Below, piece by piece: positions 8,296-18,592 of a stretch of DNA of 64,000 nucleotides (position 1 is its first letter; each line of letters opens with the position of its first letter). Both the position numbers and the translations under genes were made by a program. A model generated the notes under the pieces. That model was given only the letters and a program-made list of their open reading frames with translations, ran no database searches and was not told where the DNA came from. The stretch spans positions 1-64,000 of the forward strand of contig JAFABB010000029.1 of assembly GCA_023426245.1 (NCBI GenBank), written 5' to 3'. This DNA comes from Bacillota bacterium. Its GTDB lineage: Bacteria > Bacillota > UBA4882 > UBA8346.

Positions 8296-10803
8296 TTAGC
8301 GCTGTTGATTGATTGCAGTGACAGTGATCTGCTCCGGAACAGCACTCACACCCTTGATCAGGAGCCGCTTGCATTCCCCGGGCATCAGATCGAAATAATT
8401 ATCATTGAGGATGGCTCCATCCGGGTAACCCTCCAATTTAATAAATTTGGCAAAACAATCGGTGGTGATCGCCACTTCCAAGTTACCCTCGCCAATTTTC
8501 TTCAACTCGGTGGATAACTGACATGGCGGTAGGTTCAAGTCCTTATAATCATCAAAGAAAAAAATGTTGGAATTAACCCCGGGCGCCTGTGGTATTACAT
8601 ATAAAAACTCAAAGTTAGTATAATTAACGTTAATCCGATTCTTGGAAAATTCCTTGATCCGGACCGATGCGCCGGCGGGCACCGCCACTACGATTTCCTC
8701 CCGGTATTCTCGGTTCCCGATGAAATTTTCCAGGCCAACCTCCAAAATATCCCGATATTCGGCCTGAGTGTCATTGGTAGCCCAAAGTGAAACCGTAGCC
8801 GGTCCATCCTCTTTCCAGGAGAGCAGTACCGGTTGATAGGCCCGCCTGGTATAATAGTAGCCTGCCTTGGGACGGAGATAAAAGTCGGCCAGACTCCAAC
8901 TTAACGCCGGCCAACAATCATTCAACTGCCAGATCAGAGTCCCGCTGCAGTCAGGCTTTCTGCGACGGTAATGCTCAATCCCAAATTTCAACCCTTCTCC
9001 CTGGGTTAACATGGAAAAATCAATATATTCTTTCAAATCCCCGGGAAGCCCGGTATAACTCTGCATCAGCATGATGCCGCGATTGGGCCGTTTATCCTTA
9101 TTGCGGTAACGTAGTTCAAAGCTTCCCAAGCACAACTGTTCCCGGGGAATACAGCTTTGTAAAGTGGCCAGCACCGGTGCAGCATGCATCCCGAACTCAG
9201 AGATAAATTTTCCTTGATCTTCGGCATAATGTTTGAAAGAAACCCCGGCGGGAGTATTGTCCAACCGTTGCGGCTCCCCGTGCTTATGCGGATAAATCTG
9301 GCCAGCCCAAACTTGCCAGTTATGTTTGTCCCCTTCGGCGTCACTATTGGGGTCGTTCCCGCCGAATGGCGAACCCGGCCAATAAGGCCGCGTCGGGTCC
9401 AAGTCGGCCAGGAGTTCCGGCATCAAGTCATGATAGATCTTTTCACCATAAAACCGCAAATCCTCCAAAGTGCTCATTTTCTGCCCGTGAATCCATTGAT
9501 TTTCATTGTTGCCGCACCATAGCGCCAGCGACGGATGGTTACGCAGCGTTTTTACCACGTAACGGATTTCCTCCCTGACATTGGCCATAAACTCAGCGTC
9601 AAAATCGGGATAGGACGAACAAGCAAACATGAAATCCTGCCAGACCAGGATCCCCAACCGGTCACATTCATCATAAAAAGCTTCCTGCTCATAGATGCCA
9701 CCACCCCAGACCCGCAACATATTCATATTGCCTTGTTTAGCCAGTTCCAGCCAACGCCGATAAGTATCCTCCCGGATGGTCCCCAGCAAATTATGGGCCG
9801 GTATCCAATTAGCCCCCTTGGCAAATATTTCAACCCCATTCACGACAAAAGTAAAGCGTTTCTCGCCTCCGGCGGCCTGCTGTCTAAGCTCCAAGCTACG
9901 AATCCCGATTTTAGCCGAGTATTGGTCCAGGATATCCGTACCATCCTTTAAAGTCACCCGCAGATCATAACGGTACGGCTCACCCAAATCATGAGTCCAC
10001 CAAAGTCGCGGATTATCCACTGTTAAATTCACCGTTGTCTTCCCCGGACCAAGGTCAATAGTCCGCGTAACCGCCCCTGCTCCTTCACCCAGTTTCACAC
10101 GGGCCTGAAGCCGGAGTTCCTTTCCATAAGACCGGGTTTCGATCTCAATCCCTAGACGGGCCTGATTGGCGGTGATTGTTTCAGTCCGGACGGCTACCGT
10201 TTCGATCCGGGCCTTCTGGCGGATATTCAGTTCGACGCCTTTCCAAATCCCAACTGTAATTAACCTTGGACCCCAATCCCAACTAAAATTCATTTGCGCC
10301 TTCCGTACCCAGGCCCGGTTAGGGTTATATGAATACCACATTCTTCCATAGTCTTTTTGGGAAGTCACAGCCATAGTTGAATCAAACCGGACTGCCAGTT
10401 GATTGATCCCAGGATGCAGCGCGGTGGTAATCGTAAAGACCGACGGAGTAAACATGTTTTGGTGAGTCCCAACCGGTTCACCATTTAAAAAAACGGTGGC
10501 AAAGGTGTCAAGGCCATTGAATTGCAATTCGACGACTTCACCGGGGTGGAGTTCCCGATCCCAGCTGAACTCTTTCCGGTACCACCAGACCGCCGTTTCG
10601 ACCCAACGGCATTGTTCGATATTGGTCGAGTAAAACGGATCGGCGATTTTCTCATATTTTAGCAGGGTAGAATGTACGTCCCCGGGTACCTCCGTATCCA
10701 GCCATTCCCCGGCCGATTGGTCCGGAACCAATTCTGCCGCATCCTGGTTTGCCTGGGGATTCCGGTAAAAGATCTGCCATCCTTCGTTTAGTAACATTCG
10801 CAT
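8296..10803 (-). CDS. GH2 beta-mannosidase
   Basis: It is predicted to release terminal beta-mannosyl residues from mannan-derived oligosaccharides, probably in the cytoplasm since no signal peptide is seen. From the ATG at 10803 (GGAG 8 bases before it) the protein has 835 residues. A GTG at 10845 overlapping the upstream stop by four bases is an alternative start. The N-terminal sugar-binding fold has VPGDVHSTLL and YRKEF; the central TIM barrel has GANWIPAH, LRVWGGG and LWCGNNENQ. Glu in NNE (about residue 433) is the expected acid/base and Glu in SEFGM (about 536) the nucleophile. It is the last gene of the sugar locus, directly after the GH1 gene. Confidence 0.88.
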   Translation of the reverse strand: MRMLLNEGWQIFYRNPQANQDAAELVPDQSAGEWLDTEVPGDVHSTLLKYEKIADPFYSTNIEQCRWVETAVWWYRKEFSWDRELHPGEVVELQFNGLDTFATVFLNGEPVGTHQNMFTPSVFTITTALHPGINQLAVRFDSTMAVTSQKDYGRMWYSYNPNRAWVRKAQMNFSWDWGPRLITVGIWKGVELNIRQKARIETVAVRTETITANQARLGIEIETRSYGKELRLQARVKLGEGAGAVTRTIDLGPGKTTVNLTVDNPRLWWTHDLGEPYRYDLRVTLKDGTDILDQYSAKIGIRSLELRQQAAGGEKRFTFVVNGVEIFAKGANWIPAHNLLGTIREDTYRRWLELAKQGNMNMLRVWGGGIYEQEAFYDECDRLGILVWQDFMFACSSYPDFDAEFMANVREEIRYVVKTLRNHPSLALWCGNNENQWIHGQKMSTLEDLRFYGEKIYHDLMPELLADLDPTRPYWPGSPFGGNDPNSDAEGDKHNWQVWAGQIYPHKHGEPQRLDNTPAGVSFKHYAEDQGKFISEFGMHAAPVLATLQSCIPREQLCLGSFELRYRNKDKRPNRGIMLMQSYTGLPGDLKEYIDFSMLTQGEGLKFGIEHYRRRKPDCSGTLIWQLNDCWPALSWSLADFYLRPKAGYYYTRRAYQPVLLSWKEDGPATVSLWATNDTQAEYRDILEVGLENFIGNREYREEIVVAVPAGASVRIKEFSKNRINVNYTNFEFLYVIPQAPGVNSNIFFFDDYKDLNLPPCQLSTELKKIGEGNLEVAITTDCFAKFIKLEGYPDGAILNDNYFDLMPGECKRLLIKGVSAVPEQITVTAINQQR

Positions 10804-10841
10804 TTGGCTGACTCCTTCATAATCGTTAATCGGTATCAATT

Positions 10842-12191
10842 TCACAATCCATTGGCTTTGATAACATCCCGGTACCAGAGAGCGCTCTTTTTAAAGGTCC
10901 TCTGTTGAGTTGGATAATCGACATAAATCAGACCAAACCGTTTATCATAGCCGCACGCCCATTCAAAATTATCCAGCAGCGACCAGACGTAAAAGCCCTC
11001 TAGTCTGACACCGGCCTGAATCGCCCGGTGAGCCTCTTCAAAGTGGCCCCGTAAAAATGCCAACCGGTCATCGTCGTCCACTGCGCCGTTTGCAGTCGGA
11101 CTGTCGGCGAAGGCCGCCCCATTCTCGGTAATTACGATGGCGGGATTGTTGTAATTTTTAGCAATCGCCACCAGCAACTCGGTCAGACTTTGGGGATGAA
11201 TCTCCCAGTTCATTGCAGTATACTGCGAGCTTTCCGGTTTCACCTCCGCCAGATGGAGGACCGGATCAATGGAGCCGTGTTTGACGATCTTCCGGAAATA
11301 ATAATTGATCCCCAAAAAATCAACGGGATTACTCTTCAGCAACTCCAGATCTCCTGGGCTAATCGATGGCGTTCCAAAGGATTCTTGGAAAAACTTCAGC
11401 ATATCCTGGGGATACTCTCCTCGTAGCACCGGATCAAGGAACCAGCGGTTATGATACCCGTCAGCCCGGCGAGCCGCTTCCTGGTTCTCCGGCGCATCCG
11501 AAGCGGCGGTAATCGGATATAAATTCAAAGCAATTCCAATCCGGCCTCCCGGATGGTTGGCGCCCCGATAGACTTGGACGGCTTTAGCATGAGAGAGCAT
11601 CAGGTTGTGGCTGACCTGCACCGCTAAACCAAAATCAGTTAGACCCGGAGCATGACGGCCTTGGCGGTGTCCGGCATAGGCCACCACCCAGGGTTCATTA
11701 TGGGTAAGCCAGGTTTTGACCCTGTCCCCTAACAGTTCGAAAGCCCCGGTGGCATAGTCGGCAAACCAGTCGGCAATATCCCCGTTTCCCCAACCGCCCC
11801 GGTCTTGGAGCGCTTGTGGCAGGTCCCAATGATATAGTGTGACCATAGGCTCGATCCCCTGTTGGAGTAGTTCGTCAATGAGACGGCTATAAAAATCCGC
11901 TCCCTTTTGATTGAGCGCTCCTGTACCATTTGGAAACAGCCGGGACCAGGCAAGGGACAGCCGGTAATTTTTTAATCCCAACTTCTTCATCAGCTTGATA
12001 TCCTGGGAATAACGGTGATAATGGTCACAGGCCGTATCACCGGTGTCCCCGTTCGCTATCTTATCCGGAGCATGGCAAAACCGGTCCCAGATCGACTCCC
12101 CCTTACCATCAGCCCCAGCGCCGCCTTCTATCTGATAGGCGGCAGTAGCCACCCCCCAACGAAAATCTTTTGGAAAAATGAACTTATCCAT
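10842..12191 (-). CDS. bglA: GH1 beta-glucosidase
   Basis: A 449-residue family 1 glycosidase. The start is the ATG at 12191 with GGGGG 8 bases upstream; an upstream ATG at 12239 adds 16 residues not found in the family. Visible motifs are FRWGVATAAYQIEG at the N-terminus, THNEPW (acid/base Glu near residue 166) and ITENGAA (nucleophile Glu near 354), plus YVWSLLDNFEWACGY near the C-terminus. It should hydrolyse beta-linked gluco- or related disaccharides in the cytoplasm; the exact glycone (glucose, mannose, fucose) cannot be read from sequence. It overlaps or abuts the beta-mannosidase gene, which indicates co-translation and a beta-linked manno/gluco-oligosaccharide substrate. Confidence 0.9.
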   Translation of the reverse strand: MDKFIFPKDFRWGVATAAYQIEGGAGADGKGESIWDRFCHAPDKIANGDTGDTACDHYHRYSQDIKLMKKLGLKNYRLSLAWSRLFPNGTGALNQKGADFYSRLIDELLQQGIEPMVTLYHWDLPQALQDRGGWGNGDIADWFADYATGAFELLGDRVKTWLTHNEPWVVAYAGHRQGRHAPGLTDFGLAVQVSHNLMLSHAKAVQVYRGANHPGGRIGIALNLYPITAASDAPENQEAARRADGYHNRWFLDPVLRGEYPQDMLKFFQESFGTPSISPGDLELLKSNPVDFLGINYYFRKIVKHGSIDPVLHLAEVKPESSQYTAMNWEIHPQSLTELLVAIAKNYNNPAIVITENGAAFADSPTANGAVDDDDRLAFLRGHFEEAHRAIQAGVRLEGFYVWSLLDNFEWACGYDKRFGLIYVDYPTQQRTFKKSALWYRDVIKANGL

Positions 12192-12286
12192 AATAACAAC
12201 CCCCTGATGAATTTGGCCTTTGGTCACAGATGCGGCCAAAAGGATTTCCTGGTTTTACTTAAAATAAACTTCCTTATCTTAAATCT

Positions 12287-13174
12287 TTATTTCCGGACTT
12301 CGATCCCAGTTAATTTTTCGTAATACTGAACGATGGCGCTATGATCGCTTTGCCCCTTGCCGTCAGCTTTTAATGCTTGCAGGATCTCCATCACCTGCGC
12401 GGTCAACGGCAGCGGGACGCCCATTTCATGCCCGGTGTCAATCGCATTTGTCAGGTCTTTAATATGCAGGTCGATTTTAAAGCCGGGCTTAAAGTTACCG
12501 GCCAGCATCAAGGGAACTTTGGCGTCCAGCACGGTGCTTCCGGCAAGACCGCCGCGGATTGCCCGGTAAATCGATTCCGGGTCCACCCCAGCTTTCGCAC
12601 CCAGGGTTAAAGCTTCGGAGACAGCGGCAATATTCAAGGCGACAATGATCTGATTCACCAGCTTGGTTGTGTTCCCGGCGCCTATATTACCGCACCACAC
12701 CACCGATTTACCCATTTGTTCCAAAATAGGGCGGCAACGTTCCAAAAGTTCCGGTTTACCACCAACCATGATCGAGAGTGTCCCATCGATCGCCTTGGGC
12801 TCCCCGCCACTCACCGGCGCTTCCACCAATTCGACCTGTCGTCCGGCGGCGGCTGCAGCCACTTCCTTGATAGCAGCCGGAGCGATCGAACTCATCTCAA
12901 TAATAATCGAACCAGGCTTAGCCCCATCCAGGATGCAGTTTTCTCCCAGGACTACTTGCTTGACATGGGGAGAATTGGGCAACATCGTTATAATAATCTC
13001 AGTCTGACTGGCAACATCCCGGGGTGAAATTCCGGACACAGCGCCAGCAACCACCATTTCCTGAACAGCGGTGGGGACGAGATCGTAGACTACCAGTTGA
13101 TACCCGGCCTTCAGCAAATTCTTAGCCATCGGCCTGCCCATGATGCCTAGTCCAATAAACCCCAGTTTTATCAT
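12287..13174 (-). CDS. NAD(P)-dependent beta-hydroxyacid dehydrogenase (GarR/tartronate semialdehyde reductase-like)
   Basis: A 295-residue member of the 3-hydroxyisobutyrate dehydrogenase family. The Rossmann start GLGIMGRPMAKNL, the substrate motif SSIAP with APVSGGEP, and the catalytic Lys in GNTTKLVNQ are all present. GGGAGG lies upstream of the ATG. The closest role I would assign is 2-hydroxy-3-oxopropionate (tartronate semialdehyde) reductase, which makes glycerate; other beta-hydroxyacids are possible. Two D-2-hydroxyacid dehydrogenases lie directly upstream, so three oxidoreductases of small hydroxy acids occur in a row. This points to a sugar-acid branch in the locus. Confidence 0.8.
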   Translation of the reverse strand: MIKLGFIGLGIMGRPMAKNLLKAGYQLVVYDLVPTAVQEMVVAGAVSGISPRDVASQTEIIITMLPNSPHVKQVVLGENCILDGAKPGSIIIEMSSIAPAAIKEVAAAAAGRQVELVEAPVSGGEPKAIDGTLSIMVGGKPELLERCRPILEQMGKSVVWCGNIGAGNTTKLVNQIIVALNIAAVSEALTLGAKAGVDPESIYRAIRGGLAGSTVLDAKVPLMLAGNFKPGFKIDLHIKDLTNAIDTGHEMGVPLPLTAQVMEILQALKADGKGQSDHSAIVQYYEKLTGIEVRK

Positions 13175-13210
13175 AAAAGTACCTCCCTGTATTTAGCGAT
13201 TTATAATATT

Positions 13211-14239
13211 TCAATATCCATCTTCCAGATTGGCCAGATTGTGTAAAGGCTCATTCTGCAACCATCGGCGCAAATTAGCGCCGATGGTCCGCAAAGCTCT
13301 GGCCCGGACTTCTTTGGTAGCCCCGGCATAATGAGGCGTCATCAATACGTTATACTGATGTAACGGAAAAAGGGTCGGGTAGCCGCGCGGCCCCGGCTGT
13401 TCCTCAGAGCACCAGACATCAGCGGCGGCTCCGGCCAGCTTTCCGGAACGAAGCGCTTCCCATAAGGCCTCTTCAACTATGATTGGGCCCCGACTGATAT
13501 TGATAAAATAAGCTCCTTCCTTCATCGCCGCAAAACGGTTTTTATCCATAAAGTCGCGGGTCTCTGGAGTCAGAGGCATGAGATTGACCACATAATCACA
13601 ATGTTGCAGAAACTCCACAATTTGATGGTCATTTTGGGAACTGGCGGTAAATGATATTCCATACTTTTCCTGATCAATTTTCGCCGGATTCCGGGTCAAA
13701 GTACCGGTAGTCATCCCAAAAGCCCTTGCTCTGATGGCCGTTTCCCGGCCGATCGCCCCAAATCCCATAATTCCCAATACCGAATTTTGTAACTCGCCAC
13801 CCATTGACCCTTTCATCCTTGATGCCTTGGTCGCTTCGGACCAACTACCGTTGTAGACCAAGTTTGAATGCATTTGCCAAATCCGGCGGGTTAGGATGAC
13901 CAGACTGGCAATGATAAATTCGGCGATCGGAACCGCAGCCGGACTGGCTTTGGCAACCACTACTTTTTTCTCAAGCAGGAATTGCCGGACTTGCGGCTTT
14001 AATAAGGCGTTGAGCCCATGGCCGATAGTATGGATCAATTTCAGGTTGGCGGCTTCCAGTAAATATTCGGCCGGAAGATCGCCGACTATCGCCTCAATAT
14101 TATGTAACTGATTCTTGAAGCCGTCGGGGTCACCGGTTTTGGGAAATACCACCATCACTTCAGGCGGCCATGATTCTTCAATAATCTGCAATTCTTCCGG
14201 TTCCGCCCGGTAACCAAGCATCACTTGAATTGGTTTCAT
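13211..14239 (-). CDS. D-2-hydroxyacid dehydrogenase family protein
   Basis: A 342-residue NAD-dependent D-2-hydroxyacid dehydrogenase. The nucleotide-binding region LGIMGFGAIGRETAIRA is followed by the signature VNLMPLTPETRDFMD, the catalytic Arg in NISRGPI and the catalytic His in MTPHYAGAT. The ISRGPI and PHYAG segments fit phosphoglycerate/hydroxypyruvate-type enzymes. The substrate is unknown. Its partner at 14262-15221 belongs to the same family but is clearly distinct, so they probably act on different acids or in opposite directions. Intergenic distance to the next gene is about 36 bp, consistent with one transcript. Confidence 0.82.
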   Translation of the reverse strand: MKPIQVMLGYRAEPEELQIIEESWPPEVMVVFPKTGDPDGFKNQLHNIEAIVGDLPAEYLLEAANLKLIHTIGHGLNALLKPQVRQFLLEKKVVVAKASPAAVPIAEFIIASLVILTRRIWQMHSNLVYNGSWSEATKASRMKGSMGGELQNSVLGIMGFGAIGRETAIRARAFGMTTGTLTRNPAKIDQEKYGISFTASSQNDHQIVEFLQHCDYVVNLMPLTPETRDFMDKNRFAAMKEGAYFINISRGPIIVEEALWEALRSGKLAGAAADVWCSEEQPGPRGYPTLFPLHQYNVLMTPHYAGATKEVRARALRTIGANLRRWLQNEPLHNLANLEDGY

Positions 14240-14261
14240 TTCTTTCCCCCTAGCTCCTAGT

Positions 14262-15221
14262 TCAAGGATTAACCACGTTCACCGGAGCACCTTTTAAATA
14301 AGCCTCCAGGTTATCAACGGCGATGTTCATCAACCGCAGCCGCGCTTCCCTTGGCGCCCAGGCAATATGGGGAGTAATCAGGCAATTTTTAGCTCCCAGT
14401 AATGGATTGTCCGCCGTAACCGGCTCGGTAGCGACTACATCCACTGCCACACCAGCCACTTTGCCGCTTTGCAGCGCATCGGCCAGATCCGCCTCGACCA
14501 CCAAAGGCCCGCGGGAAGTATTCAACAGCATCACTCCGGTTTTCATTTGACCAATGGTATTACGGTTAATAATCCCTTGCGTGGTTTCCGTCAATGGGCA
14601 ATGGAGGCTGATAATATCCGATTGAGCCAATAAATCGTCTAACGTTGCATATTTTAAATTGGCCTTTTCCAAACTGCGGTCTTGATAATTATCGTAAACC
14701 AGTAATTTCAAGCCAAAGGCCAGCGCAATTTCAGCCACAGCCTGTCCAATTCGGCCAAACCCGACAATTCCCATGGTTTTACCGGCCAGTTCAATCAACG
14801 GGTACTTCCAGAAGCAAAAGTCGGGACTGCTTGTCCAGGCCCCCGCTTTTACCGCCTGACTGTGTTCCCCCACATGGTGGCAGAGTTCCAATAACAGGGC
14901 AAAAGTAAATTGAGCCACGGCTGCTGTGCCATAGGTCGGGATGTTGGTCACGGTAGCTCCGAAATCTCGGGCAGCCTTAACATCCACTACGTTAAAACCG
15001 GTTGCCAATACGCCAACGTATTTTAGATTTGTTTTTTGGCTAAAAATCGAGCGAGACAGTGGTGTCTTGTTGGTTAGGACAATTTCGGCAGCACCGATTC
15101 GCTCGGAGATTAACTCGGCCGAAGTCCGTTCATAGACTGTCAGCGAGCCATTTTGGCTCAGCCGATCCCAGTTTAAATCGCCGGGATTTAAAGTATAACC
15201 GTCTAAAACTACAATTTTCAT
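14262..15221 (-). CDS. D-2-hydroxyacid dehydrogenase (glycerate dehydrogenase-like)
   Basis: A 319-residue protein with the family order: N-terminal substrate lobe (LTNKTPLSRSIF), GIVGFGRIGQAVAEIA for NAD, DIISLHCPLTETTQGIIN, catalytic Arg in NTSRGPLVV and His in LITPHIAWAP. It resembles glycerate dehydrogenase (HprA) more than the neighbour at 13211 does. With the GarR-like reductase it could interconvert hydroxypyruvate, glycerate and tartronate semialdehyde, but this is inference from context. It is 22 bp from the next dehydrogenase and co-oriented. Confidence 0.84.
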   Translation of the reverse strand: MKIVVLDGYTLNPGDLNWDRLSQNGSLTVYERTSAELISERIGAAEIVLTNKTPLSRSIFSQKTNLKYVGVLATGFNVVDVKAARDFGATVTNIPTYGTAAVAQFTFALLLELCHHVGEHSQAVKAGAWTSSPDFCFWKYPLIELAGKTMGIVGFGRIGQAVAEIALAFGLKLLVYDNYQDRSLEKANLKYATLDDLLAQSDIISLHCPLTETTQGIINRNTIGQMKTGVMLLNTSRGPLVVEADLADALQSGKVAGVAVDVVATEPVTADNPLLGAKNCLITPHIAWAPREARLRLMNIAVDNLEAYLKGAPVNVVNP

Positions 15222-15265
15222 CAGATGATTCCTTTCTCACTGTTTTTAGGCACGGTCGTTTGAGC

Positions 15266-16177
15266 TTAAACGCGGGCCCAGGCTTCATTTAAGGTCCGTT
15301 TGGCGTTGGCGATCACCAGCTCGGGATCTTCATCGCCCCACGGCTTCACTTCAAAACTGACAATCGGTGGATGGTCCGGGTTGAGAAACCCGATATTCAG
15401 TAAGACCCGCAAATATTCCACCAATTGATCGACATCGTTTTCCCCGTTGGGAAAGCCAAAGCGCGGATGAGTATCGCCGTATGCTTCACAGGCGGAATCC
15501 TTGATCACGGTGTTTCCCATATGAGCGTGGACTAAATAATCCTTAACCGGCATGATCGCTTCGGCGCAGGTTTCGTGAAGCATGGGAATATGACTTAAAT
15601 CAACCAGCAATCCGAAATTATCGTATTTCCCGGTCATCTCCGCGGCGAATTTCTTGGCTAACGATGCCGGGCCGATCAGACTTTTTTTATCAATATCATA
15701 ATCAAACACTTCCAGGGCCACTCGCAAATCACCCCGGGATTTCGCATAAGCGCACAATTCACTGGTTGATCTTGCCAACGCCTTGTACGACTGTTCCTTG
15801 GTAGATTCCACATATTTCCCGCTTAAAAAGGCCATCCCTTTTGCTCCGAGCTCATAAGCTTCATCAATGCCTTCTTTGAGAGTCGCCACTGCTTTAGCCC
15901 GTTTTTCTTCATCAAGGTCATTGATATTCATACCGGTGGTTAGCAAACGGGGTTGAGCGCCATAAGCCACAGTCAAGTGGGAAACTTCCAGCATTTTTTG
16001 TACTTGATTCCGGATCGCCGCATCTTTAATCCAGCTCACCTCAATAGCCTGGAAATAGCTATCAGTCGCAATCCTTTTAACTGTTTCCAATATCGGCCCA
16101 TCTCCTTTCATAGTCGCTGGATAGGCCATAAAATGAATCAAACCTACTTTCATGTATTTAATGATTGAATCCTGCAT
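15266..16177 (-). CDS. Sugar phosphate isomerase/epimerase-like TIM-barrel protein
   Basis: A 303-residue AP-endonuclease-2-type TIM barrel (xylose isomerase-like family). Likely metal ligands are visible in order: Glu in VALEVFDYD, Asp/His in LLVDLSHIPML, His in VHAHMGN and Glu in VSFEVKPW. The ATG at 16177 has GGAGGG 9 bases upstream; an internal ATG eight codons later is possible. Such proteins isomerise or epimerise free sugars or keto acids, for example hydroxypyruvate isomerase. Being next to hydroxyacid dehydrogenases, hydroxypyruvate or a ketose acid is an attractive but unproven substrate. Confidence 0.78.
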   Translation of the reverse strand: MQDSIIKYMKVGLIHFMAYPATMKGDGPILETVKRIATDSYFQAIEVSWIKDAAIRNQVQKMLEVSHLTVAYGAQPRLLTTGMNINDLDEEKRAKAVATLKEGIDEAYELGAKGMAFLSGKYVESTKEQSYKALARSTSELCAYAKSRGDLRVALEVFDYDIDKKSLIGPASLAKKFAAEMTGKYDNFGLLVDLSHIPMLHETCAEAIMPVKDYLVHAHMGNTVIKDSACEAYGDTHPRFGFPNGENDVDQLVEYLRVLLNIGFLNPDHPPIVSFEVKPWGDEDPELVIANAKRTLNEAWARV

Positions 16178-16267
16178 CGTTTCTTTTCCCTCCAGTTTTT
16201 TTAAGTAGCTGTATGTTGTGTTTCTTATTGATTTTATGTTGCTTTTTAGAGAGCCTCAAATGCTAGC

Positions 16268-18508
16268 CTATTTTGATTCGGTCCGAAACTGTCCCCGATA
16301 ATTTGCCGGGGTGGTGTTTTCCCTCCGTTTAAACTGCCGCATGAAGGTTGAAATGTGCACATAACCACATTGATTCGCTATATCCTGTAAATTTAGATCG
16401 GTGGTGCGCAGTAATTCTTTGGCTTTCTCGAAGCGAAGCAACGCAATATAATCAGAAACAGTGTGGCCGGTCTGTTTCTTAAAATAGTGGCTGAAGTTGG
16501 AGATGGACATTCCGAAGTGATTCGCCAGTAATTTGACGGAGAAAGTGGCTTCACTCAAATGTTCGGAAGTAAATTCCACAACTTGTTTAAAGCTCTTTAA
16601 ACCGCTTCCATCGGCCGTTTCCACCTCCTGCTCATCGATAACCAAAGCCACAATCTCACCAGTCAGCAAATTCAGAGCATCAATAATTTCCCCAATGGAT
16701 TGCAAACTGTCTCGAGCATCAACAATTGCCAGGTACTTTTGATTGGCGGCGAAAAAGGAAATATTAAGTTCCTGGATAGCTTTTAATGCCGTAGTCACGA
16801 TATCGGATGCCAAATTGGCGGCAAAGCGCAATTCCCTGGCCTCCGATATCTGTTTAATCAAGATATCCATGGCAAAGCGTACCCGTTCCTCCTGCCCGTG
16901 CTTAATAGCGTTGTACATGGCATCAATCGCATGATTGGTGTAAGCCAGTAGTGGGATTTTATTACTGTCAATGTCTTCGGGAAAATTCACATCTCCGGCC
17001 CCGTTGGTTAGATAATATTTACTGATAGTACTAGCCTCGGTAAAACTCTCCTTGATATTATTGATATTACAAATGCTGCCGGCCCCAATTGAAAGTGACA
17101 ACTGAAAGACACTCTCTATCACATTTTTAACCTGATAGAGTTTTTCTTTAATCACCGACAGTTCTTCCCGTTCTCCGGAAACAACCACAAATACCGCTTT
17201 ATCCTCCCCATACTCAACCACGGTTATATCAAAACTTGAGTTCAAACTATTTTCGATATAACGGGCTATTTCCTGGTACGGGACCACCGCTGAGTCAGTA
17301 CCGGCCGGATCGGCGATACTACAGACAACGACCCGGAAACTAGGGCCGGCAAGTCTGTAACCAATGGTACCCCCCTCCCGTTCAAGCTCCTCCAGACTAG
17401 CGTAACCTCCCCGGATTAACTTCAATGTTACTTTCTCCCTTACCAGGCTGGTATTGCGATTGGTGATGGTGACCAACGCTTTCTCGACTGCTTCCAATTC
17501 ATTCAGGCCATCCTGGTTTTCCCCGAAAATCGAGGCCAAATGTTTATTTAAAGAACGAATCGGCGTATAATTGATTTTCATAAAATAGGCGATGAACAAT
17601 GTACCAAGAACAGCGATGGCGACCATGCAAAACATGAAAAGGACTTTTTGTGACTCAATGGGGGCCGTTAGTTTTTGATAGGGGATTAAGACCACATAAT
17701 TGATGAAACTGGCCGTTGACTGGCTCTGAAAACCAATAAACCGTTTGGAATGAATCACAATCTCAACCGGCTGGTCGTTTTCCTTGCCTGCCAATCTCCG
17801 CCATACCTGCCAGGAAGAATTGGAAAAGTGCTGATCCGACGAGTACAGCAGATTGTAATGATTATCGGAGATAATAATACAAGCACCGGCGGCCTCTAAT
17901 GAATCTCCGGCCAGCTTACACAGAGTTTTGTAATTAATTTGAAAAAAGACGGCTGCCGTAGCCCTACTTTGCCCGGTTTTATTGGTAACTCCATAGGTCA
18001 ATACTTTTTCGGGCTTACGATACAACTGCTGGAGCGGCAACCAGTATGATCTGCGATCTGGCAGTAAATAATCATCAGTGGCTGCCTCCGGAATATCGTA
18101 CCCCGACCCGAAAAGTTTAAAATTGTGATAATCAAAAACGGTTTCCGTAGTAAAGATACATTGAATCTCTTTATTGATATAAATAACATCATCGATAAAA
18201 TTATTGGTCAATACTACACCGGAGAGTTTTCGCTTCACATCATAGAAGTTACCGTATTCGTTTTTGATGTTGGCGGTGGCAAATTCCGTCGAATTAAGCA
18301 AGGAATAAGCATGGGCGTTCATTTGATTAATAAAGATATCAAAGGTATTCTGCACCCTATATAATGAATTAACCCGATTATTCAGCACTTCCCGATCATA
18401 AAATTTCGCAAAAAAGTTAAATGAGGCGTATCCCAAAATCAACAGCGGTGTCACCATGATGACTAGGTATGATAATAAAATTTGAAAAAAAATCTTCTTA
18501 GTTTTCAT
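16268..18508 (-). CDS. Membrane-bound AraC-family regulator (YesN/sensor type)
   Basis: A 746-residue regulator. The ATG at 18508 follows GGGAG; an upstream ATG gives six more residues. Residues about 5-30 and 285-310 are membrane helices enclosing a roughly 250-residue extracellular sensor. A cytoplasmic middle segment follows. The last 100 residues are a two-helix AraC DNA-binding domain, with FSVKLLANHFGMSISNFSHYFKKQ, LRTTDLNLQDIANQCGYVHISTFMRQFKR and TPANYR. Regulators of this layout normally sit beside LplABC-type importers and activate them on sensing the sugar, as the context suggests here. It lies inside the locus, between the isomerase and the first GHL6 gene. Confidence 0.85.
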   Translation of the reverse strand: MKTKKIFFQILLSYLVIMVTPLLILGYASFNFFAKFYDREVLNNRVNSLYRVQNTFDIFINQMNAHAYSLLNSTEFATANIKNEYGNFYDVKRKLSGVVLTNNFIDDVIYINKEIQCIFTTETVFDYHNFKLFGSGYDIPEAATDDYLLPDRRSYWLPLQQLYRKPEKVLTYGVTNKTGQSRATAAVFFQINYKTLCKLAGDSLEAAGACIIISDNHYNLLYSSDQHFSNSSWQVWRRLAGKENDQPVEIVIHSKRFIGFQSQSTASFINYVVLIPYQKLTAPIESQKVLFMFCMVAIAVLGTLFIAYFMKINYTPIRSLNKHLASIFGENQDGLNELEAVEKALVTITNRNTSLVREKVTLKLIRGGYASLEELEREGGTIGYRLAGPSFRVVVCSIADPAGTDSAVVPYQEIARYIENSLNSSFDITVVEYGEDKAVFVVVSGEREELSVIKEKLYQVKNVIESVFQLSLSIGAGSICNINNIKESFTEASTISKYYLTNGAGDVNFPEDIDSNKIPLLAYTNHAIDAMYNAIKHGQEERVRFAMDILIKQISEARELRFAANLASDIVTTALKAIQELNISFFAANQKYLAIVDARDSLQSIGEIIDALNLLTGEIVALVIDEQEVETADGSGLKSFKQVVEFTSEHLSEATFSVKLLANHFGMSISNFSHYFKKQTGHTVSDYIALLRFEKAKELLRTTDLNLQDIANQCGYVHISTFMRQFKRRENTTPANYRGQFRTESK

Positions 18509-18592
18509 TGTTCTCCCGCACCTCATTTATTGTTAAGATCGAGCTAAAGAAGTAATGAAAAAAACCGATTAACCATATTCATGAAAGTATTA